A stretch of DNA of 64,000 nucleotides from Snodgrassella alvi wkB2 (lineage in GTDB: Bacteria; Pseudomonadota; Gammaproteobacteria; Burkholderiales; Neisseriaceae): NCBI RefSeq assembly GCF_000600005.1, contig NZ_CP007446.1, positions 62,001-126,000 on the forward strand. Reading direction: 5' to 3'. The translations under genes and the position numbers were made by a program. This document shows, one piece after another, positions 56,040 to 63,858 of the stretch (positions are counted from its first letter, which is position 1; every line of letters begins with the position of its first letter). The notes beneath the pieces were generated by a model that saw nothing but the letters and a program-made list of their open reading frames with translations, searched no databases and was not told where the DNA came from.

Positions 56040-56425
56040 TTAAGAAAGATGGTTAATTCTATCCAGTGCCGCTTTGGCTAGAAAATTGGAACGGTTGTCA
56101 TGGGTTAATAAAACATGTCGGTCAACCTTTTCCAGAATATATTATGGACAGCTTACATTAAAGCGTTCTGGTTAAATGTTAGATGATCAATATTCATCTC
56201 AACACCAAACCATTGTGCTCCGGCATAATCCGAGTTATTAATAAGGTTATCCAAAGATATCTGCTCAATTACTGGCTCTTCACCATCTTCGAGAATACTT
56301 TCAAGATGAAATTGGATGGCTTCTTTGGTATTGGTAATGTTTGCTTCAGGGTGTCACCATATAAGAAGCAACCTGGTAAGACTGATACAGTTACACCATA
56401 ACCAGTGTTGCCATCTTTCTAGATT
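56040..56425 (-). pseudogene. hicB: hicB antitoxin remnant
   Basis: Read on the minus strand, pieces of HicB follow one another: 'HHIAI', an in-frame TAG, 'KDGNTGYGVTVSVLPGCF', then after a frameshift 'KEAIQFHLESILEDGEEP', 'NSDYAGAQWFGVEMNIDHL', and after another shift 'THDNRSNFLAKAALDRINHL' and stop. HicB normally neutralises the HicA mRNA interferase through its N-terminal fold and represses the operon with a C-terminal ribbon-helix-helix. At least one stop and two frameshifts kill this copy. Its hicA partner lies about 1.8 kb upstream on the same strand. Confidence 0.75.
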
Positions 56426-56510
56426 GCAATATGATGCGTAAAATTTTTCTAATTAATTTTTAGATAACAATAAAATTACCAGATCAAATGATCTGATAGT
56501 TTTTTATAAT

Positions 56511-56567
56511 TAACGCTAACGCTAACGCTAACGCTAACGCTAACGCTAACGCTAACGCTAACGCTAA
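56511..56567. repeat. (TAACGC)9 hexanucleotide repeat
   Basis: Nine perfect TAACGC units (56511-56564) plus TAA. The array ends four bases before a perfect TATAAT (56571-56576) and 94 bp before the acetyltransferase start, so it occupies the -35 and spacer region of that possible promoter. Confidence 0.97.
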
Positions 56568-56570
56568 AAA

Positions 56571-56624
56571 TATAATCATTTAATTTAGTAACGTTGATAT
56601 TATTCTTTAATTTATATTTATACT
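56571..56624 (+). promoter_or_regulatory. Candidate promoters of the acetyltransferase gene
   Basis: Two options: TATAAT at 56571-56576, whose -35 would fall inside the hexanucleotide array; or TTGATA (56594-56599) with TATACT (56619-56624) at a 19-bp spacing. I cannot decide between them. Confidence 0.4.
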
Positions 56625-56660
56625 GACTGAAAATTGCTTATGCTCTTAAAGGAATAATTA

Positions 56661-57212
56661 ATGACAAATACCAATCAACAAAGCATCATTGTCAATGAAC
56701 ATATTCATTTAGTGCCATCAGATCGACAATATTCATCTAAGTTATACAATATTATTAATATTAATCGTGATAATTTTAGTCAATTTATGGCTTGGCCTAA
56801 GTTTGTCAGTAATGAAGCAGACACATCAAATTTTTTAGATAATTGTTCAGTTGAACATCAAAAAGATATTACCAAAACTTATGTAATTTTACTGGATAAT
56901 AACCCTGTCGGCTTATTATCTTTTAATCGAATAGATAAAAACAATAAGACTGCCTATATTGGTTATTGGCTTGATAGCCAAGCAGAAGGCAAAGGTGTTA
57001 TGACGCAAGCAATCCAAGCACTCATTTACTACTATGCATCGCAAAAAATAATTAAACGATTTGTTATTAAATGCTCAGTGGATAATCCTAAAAGTAATGC
57101 GGTTGCTAAGCGATGCGGTTTTAGTTATGAAGGAACACTTAAACAGGCTGAATATTTAAATGGAATTTATCATGATCAAAATATTTATGGTTTAATTTCA
57201 ATGTACCTTTAA
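56661..57212 (+). CDS. GNAT-family N-acetyltransferase (RimL-like)
   Basis: 183-residue acetyl-CoA-dependent acetyltransferase of the RimJ/RimL/SpeG-like branch. Visible are 'DNFSQFMAWPKFVSNEADT' near the start, 'YIGYWLDSQAEGKGVMTQAI' holding the acetyl-CoA loop (Q/RxxGxG variant 'AEGKGV'), and 'VDNPKSNAVAKRCGFSYEGT', a family hallmark. The substrate may be a protein N-terminus, a polyamine or an antibiotic; sequence alone does not tell. It is the only plus-strand gene in this part of the element, has GGAA eight bases before its ATG, and lies in the insertion that separates hicA from hicB. Confidence 0.88.
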   Translation: MTNTNQQSIIVNEHIHLVPSDRQYSSKLYNIININRDNFSQFMAWPKFVSNEADTSNFLDNCSVEHQKDITKTYVILLDNNPVGLLSFNRIDKNNKTAYIGYWLDSQAEGKGVMTQAIQALIYYYASQKIIKRFVIKCSVDNPKSNAVAKRCGFSYEGTLKQAEYLNGIYHDQNIYGLISMYL

Positions 57213-57318
57213 AATAGTCACCAAATTATAACAAAATAATTACTCACTAACTTTATATTAAATATTTTATTACTGATTAAATTAAAGAAAGATCACACAA
57301 AAAACCGACTAATTGAAG

Positions 57319-58225
57319 TGACCTCATAAAGTTGGACACTTTTATTAAGCGGCTTGTAAGGCCTGATTTCGATATTCAACCGGAGTCAGACCTTTTAATT
57401 TGGCTTTAATCCGTTTGGTGTTGTAGTATTCTATATTCTTCTATTTTTTTTCAATCAATTCATCTGCATCTTGAAAGCGTTGTCCATGATACATTTCTGA
57501 TTTTACTAGACCAAAAAAGTTTTCAGCTACCGCATTATCTAAACAAATTCCTTTTCTGGACATACTTTGTTTGATGCCATTATTAGCTAGTAGCTTCTGA
57601 TAATGGCGATTTCTATATTGCCAGCCTTGATCACTATGTAGTAAGGGTTTTTCACACTGTTTTAATCGTAATATCCCTTTTTGAAGCATATCTGTCACCA
57701 AGGTCAAACGTGCATTTTTAGCCACTTTATAAGCTATTACTTCTAGATTATATAAATCGATAATGGGGAATAGGTAAATTTTCTGTTCATTTACCTTAAA
57801 TTCTGTGACATCCGTTACCCATTTTTCATTCGGTCTCGATGATTAAAAATCTCTTTTAAGATAATTAGCTGCTGTTTTACCTGTCTCTCCACGATAAGAA
57901 TGATATTTTTTAGGTCTTACTGTCGATTTGAGATTAAGCTGACCAATTAATCGTTGTACCGTTTTATGATTGAGCTTCATTCCTCCATTTATCAACGCTA
58001 AATGAATTTGGCGATAACCATAACGCCCTTTATGTTCATGGTAAATCGATTCAATACGTTTTAACTCATTTTCATAAGCAGACGGGGTTTTCAACTTATT
58101 AACATAATAATAAAAACACTTTTTGCCAGTTTTGTTGCTGATAGTAAATGTCTTAAGGAATACTGATATTTAAGAGCTAAAACAACTATAGAAATAATTG
58201 ATACTTTCAGTTGATTTTTGAGACT
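57319..58225 (-). mobile_element. IS3-family (IS150-like) insertion sequence remnant
   Basis: The left end carries a terminal-repeat-like TGACCTCATAAAGTTGGACA at 57320-57339, 6 bp before the transposase stop. The right end is missing: no matching inverted repeat and no orfA are found, and the sequence runs directly into the hicA remnant at about 58,230. The element therefore cannot move by itself. Confidence 0.75.
57345..58222 (-). pseudogene. IS3-family transposase OrfB, three lesions
   Basis: Concatenating frames gives a nearly full OrfB: 'YQYSLRHLLSATKLAKSVF', shift in a T-run (near 58,118), 'YYYVNKLKTPSAYENELKRI', 'GRYGYRQIHLALINGG', an in-frame TAA (57842-57844), 'KWVTDVTEFKVNEQKIYLFP', 'LLHSDQGWQYRN', 'GICLDNAVAENFFGLVKSE', an in-frame TAG, and 'YNTKRIKAKLKGLTPVEYRN'. 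All three DDE residues survive (VTDV, HSDQG, AVAEN), but one frameshift and two stops make it inactive. The OrfA helix-turn-helix part is absent. Confidence 0.85.
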
Positions 58226-58232
58226 AGCCTTA

Positions 58233-58411
58233 TTAAAGACCAGCTTGTTTAAGAATATTCTTTACTGTTCCAAGCGATAAATCTTTCATGGGGTGGGAAC
58301 GGTAACTCGGACTTTTTTTGTTAAATGCTTAAATTGGTGGTAGCTGCCTTTAACTGCGACTTCATACCACCCGTTTTCTTTAAGCATTTCAATAAGTTTT
58401 GAGCTATGCAT
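58233..58411 (-). pseudogene. hicA: hicA toxin remnant, frameshifted
   Basis: From ATG 58411 (AAGGAG upstream) the frame reads 'MHSSKLIEMLKENGWYEVAV', 'KGSYHQFKHLTKK' and 'VRVTVPTP', then stops; in the next frame it continues 'MKDLSLGTVKNILKQAGL' and TAA. This is the complete HicA pattern, a small double-stranded-RNA-binding mRNA interferase whose catalytic His is in 'GSYHQF'. One base is missing in the CCCACCCC run. The next gene on this strand should be hicB; instead the IS remnant starts at once and hicB remains lie 1.8 kb away. Confidence 0.8.
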
Positions 58412-58676
58412 ATCTCCTTTCCTTGCTGTGTGTATTTTTAAACATCAAATGTAAAAAGTAAAAGATACTGTAACAAATAGGGTGATTTACAGTTGGTTTG
58501 AAAGTTGCTCAAATGCAGTTAGTGATATGAGAAAATTTATGGAGAGAATATTAAGAAAACAAATCGACTAACATAATGGTAGTTAAGAAAATAGTCGATT
58601 CGTTATTATTAATGAACTTTAGGATATACTAATAACTGAATTCATTAGTCAAAGTGAATGTTATATGAGTCTTACT
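58412..58676. other. Intergenic region upstream of hicA remnant
   Basis: About 265 bp between the adenine-methylase stop and the hicA ribosome-binding site; no gene recognised. Confidence 0.35.
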
Positions 58677-59576
58677 TTATAATTGATTAAATTGTTCGTA
58701 CTCTTTCTGTTTATAATATTGTCTGACTTCATTAAAGGTGACGTCGGGCTTAAATGATGTTTTTAATAACTCAGGTGAATGAATAATTATCTCAGATCCT
58801 TTACGTTTGATTTGTGCTGAATAAGTTAAATTAAATGGTTCTGGAAAATATTCAGTATATATATCGCAAATTGCAGGAGTATTATCGTAAGTAATAATCC
58901 ACGGTTTTGTTAAGTGTTTTATGCTTTCGTACAGATGATAATGATCGTCATGCTCAAAAAAATTCTGATACAGTCCTTTACCTTTTACATAATATGGTGG
59001 ATCAATGTTTACAAAAATCGGTTCATTGATGTTTTGAATATATTGCTGAATAAACAAAATTGCGTCTAGATTTGTTAAATGAATATCTTTTTTTCTAGAA
59101 GCTATCGCACTGATTTGTTTAATCAAGACAGTTCTATTAAATCGGCAATCAAGCTTATATTTTCCAGATTGTTTTAAACCGCCTATTACACCAGCATTTA
59201 AGATCCCTGACCGATTAGTGCGATTCAAAAATAAAGTGGCGAATCCAAGTTTTAAATAATCGTGATGTTTTTGTCGATATATTTCTCTTTGATGCAACCA
59301 CTCATCAATATTAATTGGTGTTGTCAGAATAAGCTCACAAAGCTCATCCGTTCGATTAAGGACACTGTACCAAAAAGCATAAATGGCTTGATCCAAATCA
59401 TTAATATAAACTTTTTGGGCGTGACCATTTAATAATAGATACCATGCAATAGCACAACCTCCGGCAAAAGGTTCAGCATAGTATGCCCCTTCAAGACCGT
59501 TTAGTTTGATTGTTTCAAGGACATAAGCTGTTAATTTTGATTTTCCACCCGGGTATCTTAAAGGAGATAAAAACAT
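58677..59576 (-). CDS. D12-class N6-adenine DNA methyltransferase (Dam-like)
   Basis: 299 residues. It has the D12 N-terminal 'LRYPGGKSKL' (residues 6-15), the AdoMet motif 'EPFAGG' at 35-40, 'FLNRTNRSGI' near 117-126, and catalytic 'DPPY' at 192-195, so it should transfer methyl from AdoMet to N6 of adenine. All motifs are intact. Its ATG overlaps the stop of the ParB-like gene (TAATG), so the two are translationally coupled. It is not the housekeeping Dam of gammaproteobacteria, and the recognition sequence is unknown. No classical restriction endonuclease adjoins it; the partner gene may supply that or a regulatory role. Confidence 0.88.
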   Translation of the reverse strand: MFLSPLRYPGGKSKLTAYVLETIKLNGLEGAYYAEPFAGGCAIAWYLLLNGHAQKVYINDLDQAIYAFWYSVLNRTDELCELILTTPINIDEWLHQREIYRQKHHDYLKLGFATLFLNRTNRSGILNAGVIGGLKQSGKYKLDCRFNRTVLIKQISAIASRKKDIHLTNLDAILFIQQYIQNINEPIFVNIDPPYYVKGKGLYQNFFEHDDHYHLYESIKHLTKPWIITYDNTPAICDIYTEYFPEPFNLTYSAQIKRKGSEIIIHSPELLKTSFKPDVTFNEVRQYYKQKEYEQFNQL

Positions 59577-61183
59577 TAACTTTCTTTCTTTTTTTCTTTC
59601 ATTTCCACTAAAACTTCAAATAAAGGTATGAGTATATCCCAAAAACTATTTAAAAATTCACGATTGATTTTATCAGTTGTGTTACCATGAATATATTTAT
59701 TTAAGGTATCAATACTATAATCATTATTATAGTTGAGTATTTTTTGTAAAATTGACGTAGCTTTCTTGGATTCAAGATTTAACCCACTTAAATATTTGAG
59801 TTTTTCTGTTAACGTGATATCTTCGAAGTTTTTCTTTTTTTCTCTTTTCAAATCTAATTGTAATTGTCTGACAGATATGTAATTATCAACAGAAATATCT
59901 AAAAAGATTCGAATCCCTGCTGCTGATAAATGCAGATAAGATTTGGTTGGCAATTTCTTCAGTTCCTCAAATAAAGCATATAGTCTATGGTTATCTGTTG
60001 TAATTATATGTTTTTTATAAGCAAGATTTCTACGTTGAACATTTCCAGTTCGTACCTGATTATCCCCATCAGTTGGTTTTTCGGTGTCGCCACCAGTTGG
60101 TTTTTCGGTATTCCCACCAGTTGGTTTTTCGGTGTCGCCACCAGTTGGTTTTTCGGTGTCGCCACCAGTTGGTTTTTCGGTGTCGCCACCAGTTGGTTTT
60201 TCGGTATCTCTACCAGTTAGTTTTACGGTATCCCCACCAGTTGGTTTTCCGGTACCACTTTCCTGAAGAGGTTTCACTTTAGGTAAAAATTCTAAAATTT
60301 TTTGCAAGTAATCGTCTACTGTACGTGTATTAACGATAAACCCTAAACTTTCATTTTTATTAATCATTAATTTTAAAAGATGTGCATATGCAATATAAAA
60401 GCTATTAATGTCGCCATTAATTTTAAATTTGTAATCATCAAAATTTATGTACCAAGCTTTCTTAACTTCAGAATGATTAAACCACCGTTCTAATGTTGAT
60501 ATTTTAATTTTTGTTCCATATAACACTTCATTTTTTTCATCTGATGTTAAATGACAAGTAACTTTTTCATCCTTTTTTAGTTCAATAATATGATTAGCAT
60601 ATATAGCACCTTTAATTGTACTTTGGTCAAAACCTGTTAGTTTTTCTAGCTCATTTGGATCATGATGGTATTGATTATATATATTAACTATAAAACGATG
60701 CTGTTGAGCTCTATCCCAAGAAACTAAGCCATTATTTGTTGATGTATGCCGTTTCGTTACATACCAGATTGCATCTTCAAAAGAAGGTGCTAAGAAAACA
60801 TTTATTTTTTCAATTTCGTCCTTGTTAATTGATTCTGACAAATTGGTCACAGTTTCCCGGATGTTAATGGGCGAGTTTGCTGGATTAAGTAATAGTTTTA
60901 GCGCCATAACTCGTCTATTACCTTCTGCCACAGTAAATCCTGCTTCATTATTTTGCCAAATAATTATAGGATCTAAACCTATAAATCCATTTTTAGCAAT
61001 GGAAGTTATTAAATTGATAAATTTTTCTTTGCCATTATTATCTTTAATCAGTTCTTCTACACAATCTCTGAGAGTTTCTAATTTCCTAGATGGGTTAAAT
61101 CGTGGATTGGTATCCCAAAGTTGCAAATCATCTACTGATTTATATTCATGTTTTTCATACCACTTTTGATTTATTATTGTCAT
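59576..61183 (-). CDS. ParB-like domain protein with octapeptide repeat, partner of the adenine methylase
   Basis: 535 residues in three parts. Residues about 15-100 form a ParB/Srx-type domain: 'DLQLWDTNPRFNPSRKLETL' then 'GFIGLDPIIIWQNNEAGFTV' and the signature 'AEGNRRVMALKLL' (86-98), the CTP- or nucleotide-binding GxxR-like motif. Residues about 100-300 are helical. Residues 309-372 are eight octapeptide units close to 'EKPTGGDT', a disordered spacer. The C-terminal part (373-535) is helical, with 'SYLHLSAAGIRIFLDISVD' and 'LNKYIHGN'; it reminds me of HEPN-like domains in defence proteins, which is inference. The gene is coupled to the methylase. Possible roles are a nuclease with self/non-self discrimination by methylation, or a DNA-binding regulator. 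Confidence 0.75.
   Translation of the reverse strand: MTIINQKWYEKHEYKSVDDLQLWDTNPRFNPSRKLETLRDCVEELIKDNNGKEKFINLITSIAKNGFIGLDPIIIWQNNEAGFTVAEGNRRVMALKLLLNPANSPINIRETVTNLSESINKDEIEKINVFLAPSFEDAIWYVTKRHTSTNNGLVSWDRAQQHRFIVNIYNQYHHDPNELEKLTGFDQSTIKGAIYANHIIELKKDEKVTCHLTSDEKNEVLYGTKIKISTLERWFNHSEVKKAWYINFDDYKFKINGDINSFYIAYAHLLKLMINKNESLGFIVNTRTVDDYLQKILEFLPKVKPLQESGTGKPTGGDTVKLTGRDTEKPTGGDTEKPTGGDTEKPTGGDTEKPTGGNTEKPTGGDTEKPTDGDNQVRTGNVQRRNLAYKKHIITTDNHRLYALFEELKKLPTKSYLHLSAAGIRIFLDISVDNYISVRQLQLDLKREKKKNFEDITLTEKLKYLSGLNLESKKATSILQKILNYNNDYSIDTLNKYIHGNTTDKINREFLNSFWDILIPLFEVLVEMKEKKKES
60066..60257. repeat. 24-bp tandem repeat, 8 copies, in the ParB-like gene
   Basis: Eight 24-bp units close to CCACCAGTTGGTTTTTCGGT plus four variable bases, contiguous and in frame, encoding the eight-residue PTGGDTEK-type repeat. 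Units 3-5 are identical; the outer ones diverge. Copy number can vary without frameshift. Confidence 0.95.
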
Positions 61184-61420
61184 GCCCAGCTCCTCAAATC
61201 TAGCTGTTTAAAACTCAAGCATTCAAGCCTTTTAATTGTTTGAGCTTAAAAAAGTGTAAAAGGTTACAAATTAATAAAAATTAATATAAAAAAATATAAA
61301 CAATTATTATATATCTTTTATATATTTTACTAAAATAATAAATTGAGTAAGTTAGATATTTAGCAATAAATGATCAGAATAATATGTAAGCATTTTGATT
61401 AATATTTACATATTGATTTG
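61184..61420. other. AT-rich spacer between mobA and the ParB-like gene
   Basis: About 240 bp, very AT-rich, probably containing the promoter of the ParB-like/methylase pair. No element can be marked with confidence. Confidence 0.35.
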
Positions 61421-62445
61421 TTAACGTTCAAGATCATTTCGCTCAATATTATGAATTTGCTTTTGATTCAAATCTTTTATAGTTTTATCATATCTTTCTT
61501 GAGTCTGAGTAGTAAAACCAGTCTTAGTTACATCTGTAGCAAATTTACTTAGCAGCCTGGCTTCGGTTTTGTGTCCACATTTGTATAGCTCTCTGGCTAG
61601 CTTGGCATATTCGCTGACGATTTCCGAACGTGTTGCAACTGCTTCTTTCAGGAAGATATGTGCCGGTCTGTTACCGGTTTTAATAGCTTCAATTAATTTT
61701 TTAGCCTGTTCTTTGTGAACATTGCCTGCATAACCACGTTTTTGCATGGAACGCAGTACAAAATTTTCTCCTTTCCTGGTTACTCCTCTGTGCTGGCGAC
61801 GAGTAGCTGCGCAAGGTACGCCTTGTTTGCGCATCTTTTCAGCAAATCGAAGCCGCCATTCGAACAGATCATTTTTACGGGGATTAAGTCTTTGGCCAAA
61901 CTCATCACGTATCAGTACACACAGGTGTACATGTGGGTGAGCCGGTGCATCAGGGCGTTCACTGTCTGTATGCAACGCAAATGCGTATTGGTGGCCTTAA
62001 ACTGTTCAGCGGCAAATTCCCTTGCTGCATTCTTTACGGCCTCTGGTGGCGTTCCTGCGGACATAGAAAGCACAATATTAATTGCTTCCCGCTTTTTACT
62101 ATGTTCCGGTATTCCTAGTTTCTGCCAGTCATTGATCTGGCCATATACTTCTTTTTTGCCTTGGAGTTTCTCACCATCCTGATTTTCTATATCTATTTCA
62201 CCATTCCGGCTTATGTAATTGAGATGGCCGCGAATTCCTTTCAATCCGGTACTTGTATTACTTTTGCGCTTGGAAATTTTAACCATTACTTCAGGTTGCT
62301 TAAGAGCCGCAGCACGCAAATTGGCCAGACCATAGCCAGCTTTTAGCGATGGCGTAGGTTTCTTTTTGAATAAAGAAAAACCGACAGAATCTTTCGTTCT
62401 GACGGCGCGGGTTTTGTATAACCAATCGTCTATGGATCTGCTCAT
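61421..62445 (-). pseudogene. mobA: MobA-type relaxase, split by a frameshift
   Basis: The relaxase nicks oriT and pilots the strand. The 5' frame (62445 down to about 61,975) encodes 'KISKRKSNTSTGLKGIRGHL', the Tyr-containing 'GHLNYISRNGEI', 'AINIVLSMSAGTPPEAVKNA' and 'FKATNTHLR', then runs out of frame. The next frame carries on 'LHTDSERPDAPAHPHVHLCV', the metal-binding His motif III, 'LIRDEFGQRLNPRKNDLFEW', and 184 further codons to 61421. One missing base near 61,975 ('CATTTGCG TTGCAT') explains the break. All relaxase motifs are present across the two halves. It could be a true mutation or a sequencing error. The start overlaps the mobC stop. Confidence 0.82.
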
Positions 62446-62900
62446 TCAAATTTTCTCCTACTTGCCTGGATTACTTCACTTACACTTTCTGTGTGTTTCT
62501 CAATGAGTGTACGAAGTTTCTGAATTTCATCTGTGGTGATTCCGCCTGATTCACCAATGTTCAGCTGACGAGCTATCTGATTAAGATTGCGCCCGATGCG
62601 TAACAGCTGGTAATTGGACTGATACAGTGCCTGCATTTCATTATTTGACAGGGTAGGGTGTCCGGTAATGTAGTGATTGATAATATCCACAACAAAGGCA
62701 TTAGATGTCATTAAATGTTGTCCAGATACTGCGTTTAAATATTCAAGCTGGTCATTGTTTATTTGTATTTCCAGTCTTTTTTTATTTCGTTGGCTGTCTG
62801 CATTGCTGTAGTTATTTACACTATCCTTTGGCTCAAGATTTAGCTGCTCTAATAATAAAGTTTTGGCCAGTTTTGAAATACTAGGCTTACCGGCATTTAT
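62442..62900 (-). pseudogene. mobC: MobC-like relaxosome protein, 5' truncated
   Basis: The core 'NYQLLRIGRNLNQIARQLN' is the signature of MobC accessory proteins, which help the relaxase open oriT. An internal ATG at 62711 would give 89 residues, but the frame is open and well conserved-looking further upstream: 'NAGKPSISKLAKTLLLEQLN' and 'RLEIQINNDQLEYLNAVSGQ', as in full MobC. No ATG, GTG or TTG occurs in that extension, and at 62,900 the frame hits a stop where integrase-like DNA begins. The original start has been deleted. A shortened protein from 62711 may still be made; it ends overlapping mobA. Confidence 0.72.
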
Positions 62901-63136
62901 CTAGGGTTACTATTTTTTTCTCTCTAAATTATCAGTTGTGACAAAACTGTGATACTTCTATGTCATGATATTGTCAATCTTTTATGCATGTTGAATTAAA
63001 TGCTCTAATACCAAATGAGCATATCTTTGCCTCCATTTCTAAAGATTTCCATTCGAAAGTCATATATAAAACGCTATCTTTAACTAGTCTGGTAGCCCAT
63101 GTATGTCCTGAATCATACCGATTGAATTCTTACTTA
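62893..63136 (-). pseudogene. int: Integrase C-terminal remnant, second copy
   Basis: This stretch aligns with 52,650-52,893, the 3' part of the intact integrase: shared blocks include ATCTAGGGTTACTA, TGTGACAAAACTGTGA, GATATTGTCAATCTTT, TGAATTAAATGCTCT and CCAAATGAGCATATCTTTGC. Several indels and stops prevent translation. Only about 80 codons remain; the catalytic His/Arg box is at the broken end, and the tRNA-derived tail is missing. Confidence 0.88.
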
Positions 63137-63412
63137 AAACCTCTGCAGGTGAGGTATTACTGATTTCAGTGCGACCAGTAATAGTATTTACATTTCTAGA
63201 TCCGAGCTGTGCAAACTCATTTTGTATTTTTTAGGTAATAATCAAAATTCGCTAAACTTGTTTGTAGACCGCTTAATTCCAGAAACCAGACTATGTCTAT
63301 GTTAGATATTTTAGCCTGCATCAATTTAATAATGTTATCTTAGAACTGCTCAAATTTAGAAGATTTTTTCTTGATAATTTTTATAACTCTTCAGTTGAAA
63401 TACCTATAATCT
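63137..63412 (-). pseudogene. Remnant of the small HTH-like gene, second copy
   Basis: Aligns with 55,269-55,615: the minus strand shows 'VNTITGRTEISNTSP' and DNA blocks such as AACTATGTCTAT-like and ATCAATTTAATAAT shared with the first copy, with several frameshifts. The roughly 2.3 kb between integrase and this gene in the first copy are absent here, so the remnant carries an internal deletion. Confidence 0.75.
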
Positions 63413-63472
63413 AATTCTTACAAGCCAAGTGCAGGAGAGAAAGCGACAATTATTAATAAACCAAAGGAATAG
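63413..63472 (+). pseudogene. Possible toxin C-terminal tail fragment
   Basis: A short open frame, 'NSYKPSAGEKATIINKPKE' then TAG, ends 3 bp before the start of the next gene. It begins abruptly where homology to the element remnant stops. Ending directly before a small acidic protein and close to an Rhs fragment, it resembles the last residues of a polymorphic toxin next to its immunity gene. Too short to prove. Confidence 0.35.
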
Positions 63473-63475
63473 AAA

Positions 63476-63844
63476 ATGAATAAGATTAAATGGATAACTC
63501 AGGCGATAGCGCAGCCTTGTGAAGTACAAAAAAGTTTATTTCCTGATTTTGTGAATGTTGCGGACGAGCTGGCTGTTGAGTGGGAAATGGCTTTAGATGA
63601 ATTAAACGATCCTTTGGTCGCATCTTCTTTCACGTCTGAGCAAAAATTGGCAATTAAACAGTTAGATGATAATATGTTATCTATAAGTGGAGCACCTAAC
63701 ATCCAATACTGGAAAAACGATGCGCTTTGTCAATGTGCTGAGTGGCAGAATATGAGAGAAATGGCTATGGCAATATTACTCATCATGGGATGGGAAATTA
63801 CCGTACCGGCAAAACCTGTTGCTCTATATATTAATCACAGTTAA
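63476..63844 (+). CDS. Small acidic hypothetical protein, possible orphan immunity protein
   Basis: I do not recognise a family. 122 residues, no signal peptide, acidic and tryptophan-containing ('VADELAVEWEMALDELNDP', 'WKNDALCQCAEWQNMREMAM', 'ILLIMGWEITVP'). A clear AAGGA ribosome-binding site precedes the ATG, and the frame is intact although everything around it is broken. It sits between a toxin-tail-like fragment and an Rhs core-junction fragment. In rhs loci, displaced toxin/immunity modules keep intact immunity genes while toxin parts decay, which fits. The immunity role is inferred from context only. Confidence 0.6.
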   Translation: MNKIKWITQAIAQPCEVQKSLFPDFVNVADELAVEWEMALDELNDPLVASSFTSEQKLAIKQLDDNMLSISGAPNIQYWKNDALCQCAEWQNMREMAMAILLIMGWEITVPAKPVALYINHS

Positions 63845-63858
63845 ATATAAGATCCTAG

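Noticed and set aside
56183-56401. 72-codon plus-strand ORF in the element
   Set aside because: The opposite strand carries the hicB remnant with clear family motifs; this frame is its shadow.
60066-60257. Could the 24-bp array be a CRISPR or a separate repeat protein on the plus strand?
   Set aside because: No spacers; the minus-strand frame is part of a long well-formed gene while plus-strand frames are repeats only.
61960-61985. Programmed frameshift in the relaxase
   Set aside because: No slippery heptamer or downstream structure is evident, and neighbouring mobC is also damaged, so mutation or error is simpler.
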